The notes beneath the pieces were generated by a model. That model was not told where the DNA came from and made no database searches. It worked only from the letters and a program-made list of their open reading frames with translations. DNA of 64,000 bases from Mucilaginibacter sp. KACC 22773 (GTDB lineage: Bacteria > Bacteroidota > Bacteroidia > Sphingobacteriales > Sphingobacteriaceae): assembly GCF_028736215.1 (NCBI RefSeq), contig NZ_CP117883.1, forward strand, positions 1,426,001 through 1,490,000. Reading direction: 5' to 3'. Of the stretch, positions 1 through 8,618 are shown piece after piece. Numbering within the stretch: position 1 is the first letter of the stretch; each line of letters opens with the position of its first letter. The position numbers were made by a program, and so were the translations under genes.

Positions 1-1462
1 TAAGTTTGGTATCAACTACATTATATTTTTCAAGCAGCTTGCCGGTTTGTTTAAATACCCGGATGTTTAGCCTTAACCATCGTGTGGCAATTTCTTTGGC
101 CAGGGTGTTGTAGTGGTAGTTTTCCAGACCATCAATGGCCATGTACTGTAATGGCGCCCAGCCATTTGGTGCATCCCATTGCTGACCCGAAAAGTTAAGG
201 GTGGTAACCAATCCACCGGCTTTCAGGAAGTTGTTCTTTAATCCTTCGGCTACCAGGCGGGCCTGTTCAACAGTTGCAATCTTAAATTCCAGCGGAAATT
301 CGGCAGCCAGGGTAGGTACGGTTGATAGCTGGTTTAGCTGCCAGTTATAATCATCAAACCAGCCTGTTTTCTGGTTCCAGCAGTATTTTAAAATGGCGGC
401 TTTACGGCGGGCGGCGCGTTTGCTGTATAGCTTGGCCAGCTTGGCGTTTTGAATTTGGTTAAGGCTGCGGGCTATGGTAAGTTCAAGGTTATACAGCAAA
501 CAGTTCAGGTCGACCGGTACCAGGTCGGTTGTTTGTATGGTTGGCAGCTTGCCCGACGCATCAAACCAACGCGTGCTGAAATCCCAGCCCGAGGCTGCTG
601 CCGCCCTGATGTTATGGTAAAATTGTGGCAGCGGTTGTTGGGTTTCTTTACCGGCGGTTACATCCTGCACAAATGATTCCTCGCGTGGCTGGTCGCTCTC
701 GTCCCAGTAACGGTTCAAAAGTTCGCCGCCTGCCATTTTCACAACCCTGTGCGAGGCCTGGTTAGCGGCCAAACCTTCCCAGCCCCGCATCCAGTATTCA
801 TATTCTTTGATTAACTGCGGCCTGAAATGGACCAATACTTTCTCTCCTTCGTTTTTTGCCAGCAGGTTTACCATCATGGCAAAAAATGGCGGTTGCGACC
901 GCGTGAGGTAATAAGCCCGGTTACCATTGGGTATAAAACCATATTTATCAATCAGGTAAGCAAAATTCTCAACCATATTGTGAATTACCTTTACCTGGTG
1001 ACTTTCCTGCAGGCCCAGCATGGTAAAGTACGAATCCCAGTAGTAAATTTCCCTGAACCTGCCACCCGGCACTATATATGGGTTTGGCAAAGCCAGTGAT
1101 GACGAAAATGGTTTGGCCTCATCCGGATGGCGTTGTAAAACATGCCATAAGGTATCAATGTGTTTGCGGATACCCGCCTCAATATCGGTCTGGAACGAGC
1201 TATGGCTAACCGGCATATCAAAATGTGCCAGTACAAATGTTTTAATATCAAAGCCAGGTTTATCCTTTTCGTCCTGGTAGGCTTTCATGATCATGGCCGG
1301 ATCCTGTTTGGGCACAGCATCTACAAAAGTTTTATTGTCCGGAAAAATCTGGCCAAGCTGAACGGCTTCAAACAAGCCCGGAAACTGCTGTCGCGGTGTT
1401 AGCGTTTGTGCTTTAACGCCAAGGTTGAAAAATAAAAACGCGAGTAAAAAAAGTCTTCTCAT
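1..1462 (-). CDS. treA: Trehalase, GH37, exported (3' end cut by window start)
   Basis: Hydrolyses alpha,alpha-trehalose to two glucose molecules, probably in the periplasm. I translated it directly from the minus strand. It opens with a signal peptide (MRRLFLLAFLFF...KAQ) and carries both GH37 signatures, PGGRFREIYYWDSYF and QWDAPNGWAP. About 487 residues are visible; family members usually run a little over 500, so only the C-terminal tail should be missing. The ATG at 1462 is chosen because the signal peptide follows directly. It is divergent from an exported GH13 alpha-glucosidase across a gap of about 210 bp, which suggests joint use of alpha-glucosides. The family call is very secure; the export route and partner role are inferred. 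Confidence 0.95.
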   Translation of the reverse strand, partial: MRRLFLLAFLFFNLGVKAQTLTPRQQFPGLFEAVQLGQIFPDNKTFVDAVPKQDPAMIMKAYQDEKDKPGFDIKTFVLAHFDMPVSHSSFQTDIEAGIRKHIDTLWHVLQRHPDEAKPFSSSLALPNPYIVPGGRFREIYYWDSYFTMLGLQESHQVKVIHNMVENFAYLIDKYGFIPNGNRAYYLTRSQPPFFAMMVNLLAKNEGEKVLVHFRPQLIKEYEYWMRGWEGLAANQASHRVVKMAGGELLNRYWDESDQPREESFVQDVTAGKETQQPLPQFYHNIRAAAASGWDFSTRWFDASGKLPTIQTTDLVPVDLNCLLYNLELTIARSLNQIQNAKLAKLYSKRAARRKAAILKYCWNQKTGWFDDYNWQLNQLSTVPTLAAEFPLEFKIATVEQARLVAEGLKNNFLKAGGLVTTLNFSGQQWDAPNGWAPLQYMAIDGLENYHYNTLAKEIATRWLRLNIRVFKQTGKLLEKYNVVDTKL

Positions 1463-1672
1463 TTAACGTATTGATGTGCCTTTTTTAGGATAAGGCAATT
1501 GGTTTATAATAATGTATAAATTTAATGTTTTTAAGGATAAATGTGTATTGTTAACACTATTAATTTGCTGTGTTTTTTAAACATATTTTGTAGCATGCAT
1601 AAAATGTTATAACTTGAACATTATTACCAGGAACGCCAATTTAACCTGCTGCTGTTTAGTTATTTGCTCATC
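1463..1672. promoter_or_regulatory. Divergent promoter region of treA and the GH13 gene
   Basis: This AT-rich gap of about 210 bp lies between two divergent start codons and must hold both promoters. I could not place a clear Bacteroidota -33/-7 pair (TTTG / TAnnTTTG) on either strand, and saw no convincing operator dyad. Confidence 0.4.
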
Positions 1673-3406
1673 ATGAAAATTTTTAACACGCTTATCATAA
1701 GTGCTGCCTTTTTGCTATTGGGCAGTAATTACAGCTGTGCCCAAAACAACCTGCCCAGTAAAGATAGCCTTGTTCGTAAATGGTGGAAAGAGGCTGTGGT
1801 TTACCAGCTTTATCCGCGCAGTTTTAATGATGTAGATGGCGACGGCATTGGCGATTTAAAGGGAATAATTGCCAAACTTGATTACATCAAAAGTTTAGGG
1901 GTTGATGCGGTTTGGCTTAACCCGATATATGGGTCGCCAAATGACGATAACGGTTACGATGTAAGCGACTACCGCGATATTATGAAAGATTTTGGCACCA
2001 TGGCCGATTTTGATGCCATGCTTAAGGGCATGCACGCCCGCGGAATAAAACTGGTGATGGACCTGGTAGTAAACCATAGCAGCGATGAACACGAATGGTT
2101 TAAAAAAAGCCGCAGCTCGCGCAACAGCCCTTACCGCGAATATTACCATTGGTGGAATGCCGAAAAAGGCAAGCCGCCTTACCGTTACAGCCTTTTTGAT
2201 GTAAACCACGATGCGTGGCGGTATGATTCGCTTACCAATGCCTATTACCTGCATTATTTTTCGCGCAAGCAGCCGGATCTTAACTGGGAAAACCCCAAAC
2301 TAAGGCAGGAAGTATACAATATCATGAAGTTTTGGGGCGACAAAGGCATCGATGGTTTCAGGCTGGATGCTTTCCAGTTTGCGGCAAAAGATACCACCTT
2401 CCCGGCTTTCCCGAATGGGTTCGAAAAAAACTTTACCCAGTATTACGGCATGCAGGGCAACCTGCATGGTTACCTGCAGGAGATGAACCGGCAGGTTTTA
2501 AGCAAATACAATGTAATGAGCGTAGCCGAAGGGGCCGGCAATACTTTTGAAGATGCACACAATTTGGTTGATGCCGACAGGAATGAGTTGAATATGGCTT
2601 ATGCGTTTGAAGCAGTAGACATAGCCAAACCCGATGGTTATAGCGTGTTGCATTTAAAGCAGATATTTACCAAATGGGATAGCGCGTTTGCTGCAAAAGG
2701 ATGGCTCTCCATTTTCCTGGCCAATCATGACCAGGCAAGGCTGGTTACCCGGTTTGGCAACGATAGCCCGGAGTTTAGGGCGGTATCGTCAAAAATGCTG
2801 ACCACGTTTTTAATGACCATGCGCGGTACCCCTTATTACTATAATGGCGACGAACTGGGAATGACCAATGCCGGATTTAGTAAAGCAGAAGACTATCGTG
2901 ACGTGCAAACCCTGAACGAATACCAGCGCCAGAAAAATCTTGGCACCGATATGCAAAAGTATTTACAACGTATGAGTTTTGAAAGCAGGGACAATAGCCG
3001 CACACCCTTTCAATGGAACAACCGCAAAAATGCCGGCTTTTCGACCGGAAAACCATGGATTGCGGTAAATCCTAATTACACCACCATTAATGTGGCTGCC
3101 GAGGAAAAGGATCCCAATAGTGCCCTTAACTATTTCAGGAAGGTTGTAAAACTGCGTAAAGACAACCTGGTGCTTGTATATGGCAAATACACCCTGCTTG
3201 ATGGCCAAAACCCCGATACTTACAGCTATACCAGGGAACTGGATGGTAAAAAATTGCTGGTATTATTAAATTTTACAAGCAAGGCGGCCACAACCAACAC
3301 CGGGGTAGATTTTAGCAAAGCCAGTGTTTTATTGGGTAATTATCCCCAATCTTCAACAAACGGAACGCTTAAACCTTATGAAGCAGTAGTTTACGAACTG
3401 AAATAA
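1673..3406 (+). CDS. Alpha-glucosidase, GH13 family, exported
   Basis: A retaining alpha-glucan hydrolase of the oligo-1,6-glucosidase/alpha-glucosidase type, likely periplasmic. The open frame reaches a TTG at 1664, but the ATG at 1673 directly begins a signal peptide ending near SCAQ and is preferred (577 aa). The four GH13 regions are visible: DLVVNHSS, GFRLDAFQF (nucleophile D232), SVAEG (acid/base E286) and FLANHDQAR (D353). The N-terminal WWKEAVVYQLYPRSF motif and C-terminal beta domain are typical. Divergent from trehalase, so it probably helps release glucose from trehalose or starch fragments. It could also have transglycosylase (trehalose synthase-like) activity; sequence alone does not decide. 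Confidence 0.93.
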   Translation: MKIFNTLIISAAFLLLGSNYSCAQNNLPSKDSLVRKWWKEAVVYQLYPRSFNDVDGDGIGDLKGIIAKLDYIKSLGVDAVWLNPIYGSPNDDNGYDVSDYRDIMKDFGTMADFDAMLKGMHARGIKLVMDLVVNHSSDEHEWFKKSRSSRNSPYREYYHWWNAEKGKPPYRYSLFDVNHDAWRYDSLTNAYYLHYFSRKQPDLNWENPKLRQEVYNIMKFWGDKGIDGFRLDAFQFAAKDTTFPAFPNGFEKNFTQYYGMQGNLHGYLQEMNRQVLSKYNVMSVAEGAGNTFEDAHNLVDADRNELNMAYAFEAVDIAKPDGYSVLHLKQIFTKWDSAFAAKGWLSIFLANHDQARLVTRFGNDSPEFRAVSSKMLTTFLMTMRGTPYYYNGDELGMTNAGFSKAEDYRDVQTLNEYQRQKNLGTDMQKYLQRMSFESRDNSRTPFQWNNRKNAGFSTGKPWIAVNPNYTTINVAAEEKDPNSALNYFRKVVKLRKDNLVLVYGKYTLLDGQNPDTYSYTRELDGKKLLVLLNFTSKAATTNTGVDFSKASVLLGNYPQSSTNGTLKPYEAVVYELK

Positions 3407-3701
3407 AGTATTTGAAATCAGTTATTTGATTGCCCATGGCTGCGATTATGGCGGCCATGGATTTTATGTGATTATACCTAATGGCAGGGTCTCCGTTGCA
3501 GCCCTTTAGAGATCTATAAACTCCACAAAAATTTATTGGATAATCACCGTCGCCTTTGCCGGTGTCATGATTATAGGTCCAGGTATTGGAAAACAGGTGG
3601 ATGTAATTAATTGGGGATAGCCATATTTTTTTAAGCATATGTCCTATTCCGCACATCTCAATCGCTATTAGGGCATAAGTAAAACATCAATAAATAACAC
3701 C
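3407..3701. other. Intergenic gap, no gene supported
   Basis: About 295 bp between the GH13 gene and the AhpD-like gene. A minus-strand open frame (3369-3656) crosses it and overlaps the end of the GH13 gene, but has no recognisable motif. I see no clear terminator or repeat here. Confidence 0.4.
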
Positions 3702-4175
3702 ATGAAACAACGACTCAATGTTTTTGAAAAAGGCCAGGGCGCTATGAAAGCTTTGTATGGTTTGGGCATCTACCTGGCTAAGTCGCCGGTTGAGCAAAGG
3801 CTTTTAAATTTAATTTATTTCCGGGTATCACAGGTTAACGGTTGCGCCTATTGCCTGGATATGCACTCGAAAGATTTACGTGCCAACGGCGAAACCGAAC
3901 AACGCCTGTATATGTTAAATGCCTGGCGGGAAGCTCCATTTTATACCGATAGGGAACGCGCTGCATTTGCATGGGCCGAAGCTTTGACAAAAATTGCAGG
4001 TGGTCCCGTACCCGACGAAATTTACGTGGCAGCCCGCGAACAGTTTACTGAAGAAGAATTGGTTGATTTAACTTTGGCTGTTATCACCATTAACAGCTAC
4101 AACCGCGTTAACCTTGCATTCCCTAATGTGGCTGCTGTTGGTACGTACAAAGTTGGCGCGCACGCCGTTCAATAA
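3702..4175 (+). CDS. Carboxymuconolactone decarboxylase / AhpD-like protein
   Basis: A 157-aa all-helical protein of the CMD/AhpD family. The signature is NGCAYCLDMH, giving C48-x2-C51-x3-H55, the redox-active CxxC plus histidine seen in AhpD alkylhydroperoxidases. Such proteins reduce peroxides or act as stand-alone thiol reductases; many in Bacteroidota are uncharacterised. It is a single gene, convergent with the quinone-reductase-like gene, with a hairpin terminator between. The ATG at 3702 follows an AT-rich stretch without a strong ribosome-binding site, as usual here. Family secure, exact substrate unknown. Confidence 0.88.
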   Translation: MKQRLNVFEKGQGAMKALYGLGIYLAKSPVEQRLLNLIYFRVSQVNGCAYCLDMHSKDLRANGETEQRLYMLNAWREAPFYTDRERAAFAWAEALTKIAGGPVPDEIYVAAREQFTEEELVDLTLAVITINSYNRVNLAFPNVAAVGTYKVGAHAVQ

Positions 4176-4217
4176 ATTGGCAAAGCATAAGGTAACAAAT
4201 TGAACACCTTAATTAAA

Positions 4218-4255
4218 TAAGCCCGGTTATTATCTTTTTGAAATATCCGGGCTTA
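4218..4255. terminator. Bidirectional hairpin terminator
   Basis: The arms TAAGCCCGG and CCGGGCTTA are separated by 20 nt, between two convergent genes. An A/T-rich stretch flanks each side, so it could end both transcripts. Confidence 0.65.
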
Positions 4256-4314
4256 TAAATACAATTTCAAACAGGCGTTCTGCCTGTTTGGGCTTCTGTA
4301 TCAACGGGATAGCA

Positions 4315-5286
4315 TCAAATGGTTACAACCAGGCGCTGCCCGTCCGGAACGTCTAAATTCCAAAGTTCGGCAATGTCTTCCAGTTTAACAGCGATGGTAT
4401 CTACTTTGAGTTTTCCTTCGGACGCAAGGGCAAACATTTCGGGCAGTATAGTGGTAAAAAGTTGGCCAACCTCCTGCTTTGACCATGCGCCAAGCCCCGA
4501 CCCGGTGAGCTGGAGATCGACGCTCCTTAAATTGGCGGCGGAGAGCTGTATGATATCGCCCGCCATGCTGCCAACCGATACATACCGTACCTTGTTTGTA
4601 AATGAACCATCGCCCTTTAAACAAGCAAGTATCATTTCGGCGGTGTGGCCCCACAGGTAATCTATAATAATGTCAATAGGTGTCTGTGAATGGATGGCTT
4701 TAATACGGGCCTTAAATTGTTCATCATCCTGCAAAACAGAAACCGCCTCATCGCCACCCATCGTCAGCAGGTCATCAAGCGATTTTTGATTTCTGCCGGT
4801 TACAATCACCTTTTTTGCGCCATAATGTTTGGCAATTTGCACGGCCACCCGGCCTGTAAAACCGGTAGCGCCATTTACCAGTACCACATCGCCCGGCTTA
4901 ATACCCGCTTTAAACCGTAAACCCATTGCCGCGCCTATTACGGCGTTAGGCAAGGCTGCTGCTGCCGTATCATCAAGTCCCTCGGGTATTTTTACTATCC
5001 GGTCTTTGTTAATGGTTGCTTTTTCGGCCAGCATACCACTCACACCCATGCCATAAACCCGGGTTCCATCTTCCAACAGGCAAACGCCATCGCCTCCAAT
5101 TACCCGGCCGCTTGCCGCAGGCGCATCACTTGAATAGTGTTTGCCGGCGGCACGCCCCTTATCAAAGTGTTTAATGGCCACGGCTTTTACCGTTACCAAT
5201 AGCTCATCGCTATTTTGAATTGCCGGCTCCGGAAAATCAACATATTGAGGTAATTCCCCTTTTTGATACATTACTGCTGCTTTCAT
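4315..5286 (-). CDS. Zinc-independent MDR oxidoreductase (quinone oxidoreductase-like)
   Basis: A 323-aa medium-chain dehydrogenase/reductase. It has an N-terminal GroES-like fold (residues 1-115) and a Rossmann NAD(P)H fold with NGATGFTG at 138-145. The structural zinc cysteines of alcohol dehydrogenases are absent, which points to the NADPH:quinone reductase branch. It probably reduces quinones or enones in the cytosol. A Crp/Fnr-type regulator lies just upstream on the same strand (72-bp gap) and may control it, perhaps in response to redox stress. Family call secure; substrate not known. Confidence 0.88.
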   Translation of the reverse strand: MKAAVMYQKGELPQYVDFPEPAIQNSDELLVTVKAVAIKHFDKGRAAGKHYSSDAPAASGRVIGGDGVCLLEDGTRVYGMGVSGMLAEKATINKDRIVKIPEGLDDTAAAALPNAVIGAAMGLRFKAGIKPGDVVLVNGATGFTGRVAVQIAKHYGAKKVIVTGRNQKSLDDLLTMGGDEAVSVLQDDEQFKARIKAIHSQTPIDIIIDYLWGHTAEMILACLKGDGSFTNKVRYVSVGSMAGDIIQLSAANLRSVDLQLTGSGLGAWSKQEVGQLFTTILPEMFALASEGKLKVDTIAVKLEDIAELWNLDVPDGQRLVVTI

Positions 5287-5357
5287 CTTTTTATTTTTTT
5301 GTTAAGACAAAATTAGCCCGCAACGTAGCACCGCAACGATAACATATGTTATCAAGT

Positions 5358-5942
5358 TCAGAAATGTAATTTGCCTTTTGCAAGCTTGCTTTTAATACGG
5401 CTTAAGTGTACTTTGCTGATACCCAGGTATGATGCGATGTAATGTTGCGGTACCCGCTGCACAATATGAGGTCTTTCGTTCAGCAGTTTTTGATAACGCT
5501 CTTCGGGCGTATCCCTGATGAAAGAAACAAGTTCATTGATGTAATGGGATTGCCTGGCGGCAGATAGCCGAAGGGTCAATTGTGAAAAATCGGGTTCCCG
5601 GCTTAGTTCATCCATCAATTGAGTTACGTATTGTTTGGGAAGCAAATAAACTATGGAAGGCTCTATCGTTTCAACAGTGAACGCGCTTGGCGTATTATTG
5701 ACAAAACTTTCGAGCGAAGCGAGGCCTTCATCCTCAAAAAAGAACTGTACAGTTTTGTCATCCCCCTTGTTATAAAAAAACGCGCGCACACAGCCTTTCT
5801 CAATAAAAATATAATGCTGCGATACCTTTCCTTCTTCCAGCAAAATTGTTTTAGCAGGTACCTCCAGCCGTTTCTGATATTCCAGGTACTTATCCCAAAA
5901 AGGGTTCAATTGGGGGAATTTATTTTTGAAATGGAAAATCAT
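5358..5942 (-). CDS. Crp/Fnr family transcriptional regulator
   Basis: A 194-aa regulator with an N-terminal cyclic-nucleotide-binding-like beta barrel (about residues 15-115) and a C-terminal winged helix with HYIASYLGISKVHLSRIKSK near residues 162-182. It lacks the cysteine cluster of FNR. Bacteroidota have many such short regulators next to oxidoreductases, and this one precedes the quinone-reductase-like gene, suggesting local control. Ligand unknown. No operator dyad was identified in the short intergenic stretch 5287-5357. Confidence 0.88.
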   Translation of the reverse strand: MIFHFKNKFPQLNPFWDKYLEYQKRLEVPAKTILLEEGKVSQHYIFIEKGCVRAFFYNKGDDKTVQFFFEDEGLASLESFVNNTPSAFTVETIEPSIVYLLPKQYVTQLMDELSREPDFSQLTLRLSAARQSHYINELVSFIRDTPEERYQKLLNERPHIVQRVPQHYIASYLGISKVHLSRIKSKLAKGKLHF

Positions 5943-6038
5943 AACCTGTATAATTAATATGCTAAGATAAGCCCCTTCCTATAAAACAGGGATATTAAAA
6001 AAACGAAGTGTGAAACCCGGCATTACTGATCAAGAGGC

Positions 6039-6650
6039 TTAAAGAGCGATTTGCGGCAGATAGCCCGCACTAAACGCGTTGACTGTTGATCGGGGTGTAA
6101 GTACAGTAACCTGCCCCGCCTTTATTGATAAGCCCGGTTTTTCATAGCCGGCAGGCGTCCAATGATAAAGTTGACTATTGGATACAAGGTAGGATTCGCC
6201 GTCAACTTGTATAAAAGTACCGTTGGGCAGGCCCTGTACATCGGCATCGAAAGTTACTTTGTTGCCGCTTTTATCAATCCTTTCCTGGTGTGTAATCTCG
6301 TCAATTTTTCCGATAGCCGTTTTTTTGTCGAACCCATATTCGGGATTGCCCTTAAGCCAGGCTGTTTTAAACTTGTTGGCATCATCGCGGCGGCATTCAA
6401 AACAGGGGCGGTGACCGGCGGCAAAAGCGGTGGCCTCATCCAAAAAGAACAGTTCTGTCCACAACCCCGGCGACATCACCTCGCGATGCCTGCCTTTAAA
6501 CTGCAGCAGGCAGGTAATCCAGGCTTTAAGCTTAAAAGGGCGCAGTATGGTTTTGGTATTACCATGCAGCTGACCACGGTTACCTATCCAGGCACCACGT
6601 GCACTGGTTTTGATAATATCGCCATGAGGGCTTACACGGTTTTGCAGCAT
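6039..6650 (-). CDS. Conserved hypothetical protein with Ada-like Cys motif
   Basis: A 203-aa soluble protein of unknown function. The most telling stretch is LDEATAFAAGHRPCFECRRD (residues 70-89). It resembles the metal-binding module of Ada, where a GYRPCKRC motif follows an 'EALAA' helix. C83 and C86 supply one CxxC pair; an obvious second cysteine pair is missing (only C47 is upstream). The conserved opening MLQNRVSPHGDI...RGAWIGNRG and the C-terminal half (QVDGESYLVS, LYHWTPAGYE) look like a separate fold. No signal peptide is visible. I believe related hypothetical proteins occur widely, but I cannot name a function. Confidence 0.75.
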   Translation of the reverse strand: MLQNRVSPHGDIIKTSARGAWIGNRGQLHGNTKTILRPFKLKAWITCLLQFKGRHREVMSPGLWTELFFLDEATAFAAGHRPCFECRRDDANKFKTAWLKGNPEYGFDKKTAIGKIDEITHQERIDKSGNKVTFDADVQGLPNGTFIQVDGESYLVSNSQLYHWTPAGYEKPGLSIKAGQVTVLTPRSTVNAFSAGYLPQIAL

Positions 6651-6719
6651 ATTAAATAATTGAAATTTACCAAAAGAGTCTGTTTTTTTGCTTTCTGCTT
6701 TCTGCCTTCAGATCCTTCG

Positions 6720-7076
6720 CTAATCGCACTCAATATTGTGGCCTACCCGCAAAATGTGCCCATCGGGATCTTTTACCAGCATCTCGCGCATAAACCAGGG
6801 TTTATCTTCGGGGGGCGATAAAATTACAGCGCCTTTTTCTTTAATAGCTGCATAATATTCATCCACATTATCAACATTGAGGCAAAGCCATGTTCCGGCA
6901 TGGCCCTGGTTGCCTTTGCAAAAAAAGATGGTGGTATTGCCAACCAGTACACCTCCAAATGTAGGGATATCGTCCCATGTCCACTGTTCTTCAAAGCCCA
7001 ATACCTGGGTATAATAAGCCAGGCTGCGCGAAACATCGTCGGAATAAAGCACGGGGATAACGGATTCTATTTTCAT
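6720..7076 (-). CDS. VOC family protein (glyoxalase/bleomycin-resistance fold)
   Basis: A 118-aa single-domain vicinal-oxygen-chelate protein. The paired beta-alpha-beta-beta-beta modules are visible: IPVLYSDDVSRSLAYYTQVLGF at the start and VKDPDGHILRVGH at the end. Members include glyoxalase I, dioxygenases and drug-binding resistance proteins; this one lacks features that select among them. It sits 56 bp downstream of a second VOC gene on the same strand, so the two may share a transcript. Confidence 0.87.
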   Translation of the reverse strand: MKIESVIPVLYSDDVSRSLAYYTQVLGFEEQWTWDDIPTFGGVLVGNTTIFFCKGNQGHAGTWLCLNVDNVDEYYAAIKEKGAVILSPPEDKPWFMREMLVKDPDGHILRVGHNIECD

Positions 7077-7132
7077 GAGGAAAGGATATGTATATAAATA
7101 TACTATGTTTTATCGATAGAGCGCCAACCGCA

Positions 7133-7570
7133 TCATACCGTGTTATTACTCTTGCTCCAGTCCGAATATTTAGTCTCCTCCGGTACGTCTGTCGGGCTTT
7201 CAAAATCCAGGTTATAGCCGTCGGGATCCTTTATGGTAACTACCCACATATTGTTTCCAACAAAAGGCTCATTGGGTTTAAGACCATGTTCCACAAACTC
7301 GTGATACAATGCCAGCGCATCCTGGCACTGAAAGCAAACAGATACCCCCAAACCGCGCACGGGCATGTCCTTATGCAGGGTTTGCAGCATAAGGGCACCG
7401 CCGCCGCGCTGAAGCCAGCACCATTCTATTTTATCTTTTGGTACCCATTGATTAACCAGCGTAAAGCCTAATCCTTCCACATAAAAGTGTAATGAGCGTT
7501 CCATTTCGGTAATCATGAAAAAAGGTACCGCTTGTGTAATGTTTTGGGATTTGGTGGTTTGACTGGCCAT
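7133..7570 (-). CDS. VOC family protein
   Basis: A 145-aa vicinal-oxygen-chelate protein. VPFFMITEMERSLHFYVEGL (about 15-34) and TIKDPDGYNLDFESPTD near the C-terminus are the typical module ends. It is related to, but clearly different from, the following VOC gene on the same strand. Function within the superfamily is undetermined. Confidence 0.87.
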   Translation of the reverse strand: MASQTTKSQNITQAVPFFMITEMERSLHFYVEGLGFTLVNQWVPKDKIEWCWLQRGGGALMLQTLHKDMPVRGLGVSVCFQCQDALALYHEFVEHGLKPNEPFVGNNMWVVTIKDPDGYNLDFESPTDVPEETKYSDWSKSNNTV

Positions 7571-7917
7571 AGCGGGGATGGTTAATTGAGGTGTGTATCA
7601 CAAAGTTAAGGTGTGGGATTTTATGGTTGAGTATTTTTAATCAAATCAACATAACTTTATTGAAATACCGCCTGTTTAGGCTAAAGCCAGATTGTGATTC
7701 TGTATTTATCCGTCGACTAAAGTCGACGGCAATGAGCCAGGAATAAATGGAGGTGAAATTAATTCTTCTTCAGGAATGATGCCGAAAGTCGACGAAAATG
7801 AAGATTGAAATAGATAGAATTGAAATTCATTGCCGTCGACTTTAGTCGACGGATAGCTGAATACACGAGGTGGCTTTAGCCAAATTGACACTAAATAAGT
7901 GGGCGAATACACCCGCC
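7571..7917. other. Intergenic gap filled by a nested palindromic repeat
   Basis: About 347 bp with no supported gene. Most of it is the palindromic repeat annotated at 7679-7882. A 68-codon minus-strand frame (7706-7912) runs through the repeat and is not regarded as a gene. Confidence 0.6.
7679..7882. repeat. Nested inverted repeat, family 1 copy A
   Basis: Outer arms GGCTAAAGCCA (7679-7689) and TGGCTTTAGCC (7871-7881) enclose two inner palindromes, CCGTCGACTAAAGTCGACGG (7710-7729) and CCGTCGACTTTAGTCGACGG (7833-7852). These are inverted copies of one another, each an 8-bp perfect stem with a 4-nt loop. The flanks 'CAATGA'/'TCATTG' extend the symmetry. A related element lies at 19558-19718. 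Confidence 0.8.
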
Positions 7918-8604
7918 CTAATCAATCACCCCATTAATATCAGTCACCAGCGCCTCGCTCATATAATCTAAAAAGGGGCGCATATCCCGTAATGCCTGGC
8001 AAATGCTTTCAAAAAAGCCGGCACTCAAAAATTCCTCGTCGGCAAAGTGGTGCACTACCAGGTATTGCTTGTACCGCAACAAGTCGATAGCTTCATGGTC
8101 GGCAGGGTAACCTTTTGGTGCGGTTTTTACAGTTTCACCACGCAGCGTGCCAAAGCTTTTGATAAAAGCTGCGCTGTTGAGGATATTGCGCAAGGGCTTA
8201 GCATCAAAAGCAATATCATCCCTGATGCGTTTTAAATCTTGCGGATTAGGCGCCCAAAAACCGCAGGCAATAAAGGCATTCCCGGGCTCAAAATGGTAAT
8301 AGTACCCGCCGCGCCTGTATTTGGTGGCACGCCTGAAACTGCCGCTCCAATTGGTTTTATAAGGCGTTTTATCTTTACCAAACCGGGTATCGCGGTAAAT
8401 GCGGTGCATGCTTTTTTTGCCGGTTGGTGTTTCAATAACATCGTGCAGGTTTAAGTTGGCCAGCATGGCATCTACAAAACCCTCTACAAAACCAAGCTGT
8501 TGCTGGTAAAACTCCTTATGCGCGGTAAACCATTCCCGGTTATTGTTATTTTTTAGGTCGGTTAAAAAATTGATAGCAGAAAGGGGCAATACAGGTTGGC
8601 TCAT
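7918..8604 (-). CDS. DUF2461 domain-containing protein
   Basis: A 228-aa protein of the DUF2461 (TIGR02453) family. The family signature is plain: INFLTDLKNNNNREWFTAHK at residues 11-30, then HRIYRDTRFGKDKTPYKTN near 67-85 and GGYYYHFEP near 97-105. It is cytosolic with no signal peptide. The molecular function of the family is not established. It lies 14 bp downstream of the metallophosphoesterase on the same strand, so they are probably cotranscribed. Confidence 0.9.
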   Translation of the reverse strand: MSQPVLPLSAINFLTDLKNNNNREWFTAHKEFYQQQLGFVEGFVDAMLANLNLHDVIETPTGKKSMHRIYRDTRFGKDKTPYKTNWSGSFRRATKYRRGGYYYHFEPGNAFIACGFWAPNPQDLKRIRDDIAFDAKPLRNILNSAAFIKSFGTLRGETVKTAPKGYPADHEAIDLLRYKQYLVVHHFADEEFLSAGFFESICQALRDMRPFLDYMSEALVTDINGVID

Positions 8605-8618
8605 GCCGTCAAAAATAA

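Noticed and set aside
3369..3656. 95-codon minus-strand open frame after the GH13 gene
   Set aside because: It overlaps the end of a secure gene, has no motif or signal peptide, and shows no sign of a start region. It could be a decayed fragment but is not supported.
7706..7912. 68-codon minus-strand frame
   Set aside because: It lies wholly in a palindromic repeat, and its sequence mirrors the repeat arms (STKVDG / STLVDG at both ends).
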